Assembly (NCBI RefSeq): GCF_001679045.1
Contig: NZ_LYCK01000011.1
Coordinates: 83,673-147,672 of the forward strand
DNA: 64,000 nucleotides
Reading direction: 5' to 3'
DNA from: Haemophilus haemolyticus
Lineage (GTDB): Bacteria; Pseudomonadota; Gammaproteobacteria; Enterobacterales; Pasteurellaceae
In this document: one piece after another, positions 63,166 through 64,000 of the stretch
Position numbering within the stretch: the first letter of the stretch is position 1
How the letters are laid out: every line of letters starts with the position of its first letter
Notes under the pieces: generated by a model
What the model was told of the DNA's origin: nothing
Database searches by the model: none
What the model saw: the letters and a program-made list of their open reading frames with translations, nothing else
Made by a program: the position numbers and the translations under genes

Positions 63166-63753
63166 TTAGTCTTTATTAATTATCTGTTTGACTAAAATTT
63201 GTAATTCAGGAATAACTTGTTCTTCAAACCAAGGATTCTTTGTTATCCAAAGCTGATTACGTGGGGAAGGATGCACGAGAGGCATAAAGTGCGGTAAGAA
63301 TTGACGATAATTTTTAACAGTGTTAGTTACATTATCTTTATTTTCAGGTAAATAATATTTCTGAGCATATTGTCCAATAAGAATAGTGAGCTGAATATTA
63401 GGTAGATGCTCTAAAATCATTGGATGCCATTTTTCTGCAAAACCTTGACGAGGAGGTAAATCACCCGATTTACCTTTTCCAGGGTAATAGAAATCCATAG
63501 GAAGGACCGAAAACATCCCAGAATTATAAAAATAATCGTAATCCACACCTAACCAATCACGCAGACGATCACCACTTTTATCATTCCAATATAAACGAGT
63601 TTGCTCAGCTTTTAACCCAGGAGCTTGACCAACAATATTAATTCGAGCTGTTTTAGGCGCCGAAAATAAAGGGAAAATTCCACGTTCTGTAAAATCTTTA
63701 TTTTTGGGGTCAGCGATAATACCTGAGGTTATTTCATCTAAATTTTTAAGCAT
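63166..63753 (-). CDS. Uracil-DNA glycosylase superfamily protein
   Basis: The ATG at 63753 (MLKNLDEITSGIIADPKNK) gives 195 residues; a start 19 codons earlier lies in hydrophobic AT-rich noise. The superfamily motifs are visible: NIVGQAPGLKAEQ near residue 38 (motif 1 type G-Q-A-P-G) and VHPSPRNQLW near residue 160 (motif 2 type H-P-S-P). Members of this small branch are annotated from the fold only; whether it removes uracil is not known. It lies 113 bases upstream of arcB on the same strand. Confidence 0.85.
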   Translation of the reverse strand: MLKNLDEITSGIIADPKNKDFTERGIFPLFSAPKTARINIVGQAPGLKAEQTRLYWNDKSGDRLRDWLGVDYDYFYNSGMFSVLPMDFYYPGKGKSGDLPPRQGFAEKWHPMILEHLPNIQLTILIGQYAQKYYLPENKDNVTNTVKNYRQFLPHFMPLVHPSPRNQLWITKNPWFEEQVIPELQILVKQIINKD

Positions 63754-63895
63754 AATGGATGAGATTAAAAATGAGTATATAAAGTCTATTTGAAAAATAT
63801 GAAAAATCAAAACGGTAAATGATATAAATAGACATATTTATTGAAAACTAAAATTAGACTCTTATTTGATTAAATAATGAGTAAATTCCAAAAAC

Positions 63896-63924
63896 AAAAA
63901 CCCCAGCTTTTCAACTGGGGTTCT
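63896..63924 (-). terminator. Terminator near the right edge
   Basis: AACCCCAG (63899-63906) and CTGGGGTT (63915-63922) form a perfect 8-bp stem; the minus strand continues with TTTTTGTTTTT. It would end a minus-strand gene entering from the right. Confidence 0.75.
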
Positions 63925-63972
63925 TATCTTTTATTCTGCTTTGCTTTATTCTATTTATTTAAAATAGTTAAA

Positions 63973-64000
63973 TCAAAATTTGTATTTGGTAACCTGGCGG
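63973..64000 (-). CDS. Possible 3' end of a gene entering from the right edge
   Basis: On minus the last eight codons read RQVTKYKF then TGA (63975-63973), upstream of the terminator at 63899-63922. A C-terminal phenylalanine after alternating residues is typical of outer-membrane beta-barrels. Another frame ends RLPNTNFDLTILNK at a TAG nearer the terminator. Too little sequence is present to choose. Confidence 0.3.

Overview
The window looks like a core chromosomal segment of Haemophilus, either H. influenzae or a very close relative such as H. haemolyticus. Three things support this: dense copies of the Haemophilus DNA-uptake signal (AAGTGCGGT/ACCGCACTT) inside genes and as inverted pairs in terminators; low GC content with Pasteurellaceae gene pairings; and protein sequences that match recalled H. 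influenzae Rd proteins closely (a memory-based comparison). I see no tRNA or rRNA gene, CRISPR array, prophage or insertion sequence.

Layout. 1-7.7 kb: recJ (cut by the left edge) and dsbC on minus; prfB with its programmed frameshift, then lysS; mdh divergent from argR; a YfcH-type epimerase. 7.7-14.5 kb: the cvpA-purF pair, yfbV divergent from ackA-pta, then smrB. 14.6-25.3 kb: prmB, an MFS transporter, cysB, rluB, yciO, sucCD, rlmM and gcvA, with the GcvB small RNA divergent from gcvA and upstream of ilvE. 25.2-33.5 kb: a tiny lipoprotein gene, a candidate small RNA, a Nif3 protein, ffh, a structured intergenic RNA region, corB, a split ThrE-type exporter (yjjP/yjjB), a YdcH-like protein, a Wzz-like protein and serS. 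33.5-45.8 kb: a mepA-yfcA-lpxM-selD run, in which selD reads UGA as selenocysteine; a seqA-menE-mscK-aroC run; then ybfF, fldA and fur. 45.9-57.8 kb: gdhA, tatABC, an AGCS symporter, nagK, pgpB, ribA, a broken lipoprotein gene, an orphan OppA-family lipoprotein, ybaN and prlC. 57.8-64 kb: a trimeric autotransporter adhesin gene broken just before its membrane anchor, a short arcB, a uracil-DNA-glycosylase-family gene, and the last codons of an unidentified gene.

Many genes belong to shared pathways. AckA-Pta, SucCD, Mdh and the ArcB sensor are mixed-acid/TCA and redox functions. GcvA-GcvB and ArgR are amino-acid regulators. Ffh, TatABC and the adhesin concern protein export. SelD supplies selenophosphate and its own mRNA needs selenocysteine insertion.

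The non-routine signals are the adhesin frameshift, explained by loss of one CAAT unit; the in-frame UGA and SECIS hairpin of selD; GcvB with CTAAT operator motifs; two unassigned structured intergenic RNAs (about 25.64-25.72 kb and 28.09-28.22 kb); an uptake sequence forming a UUCG hairpin beside the RF2 frameshift site; and a small lipoprotein gene with an internal stop. I did not find a clearly new multi-gene system; most of the window is ordinary core genome.
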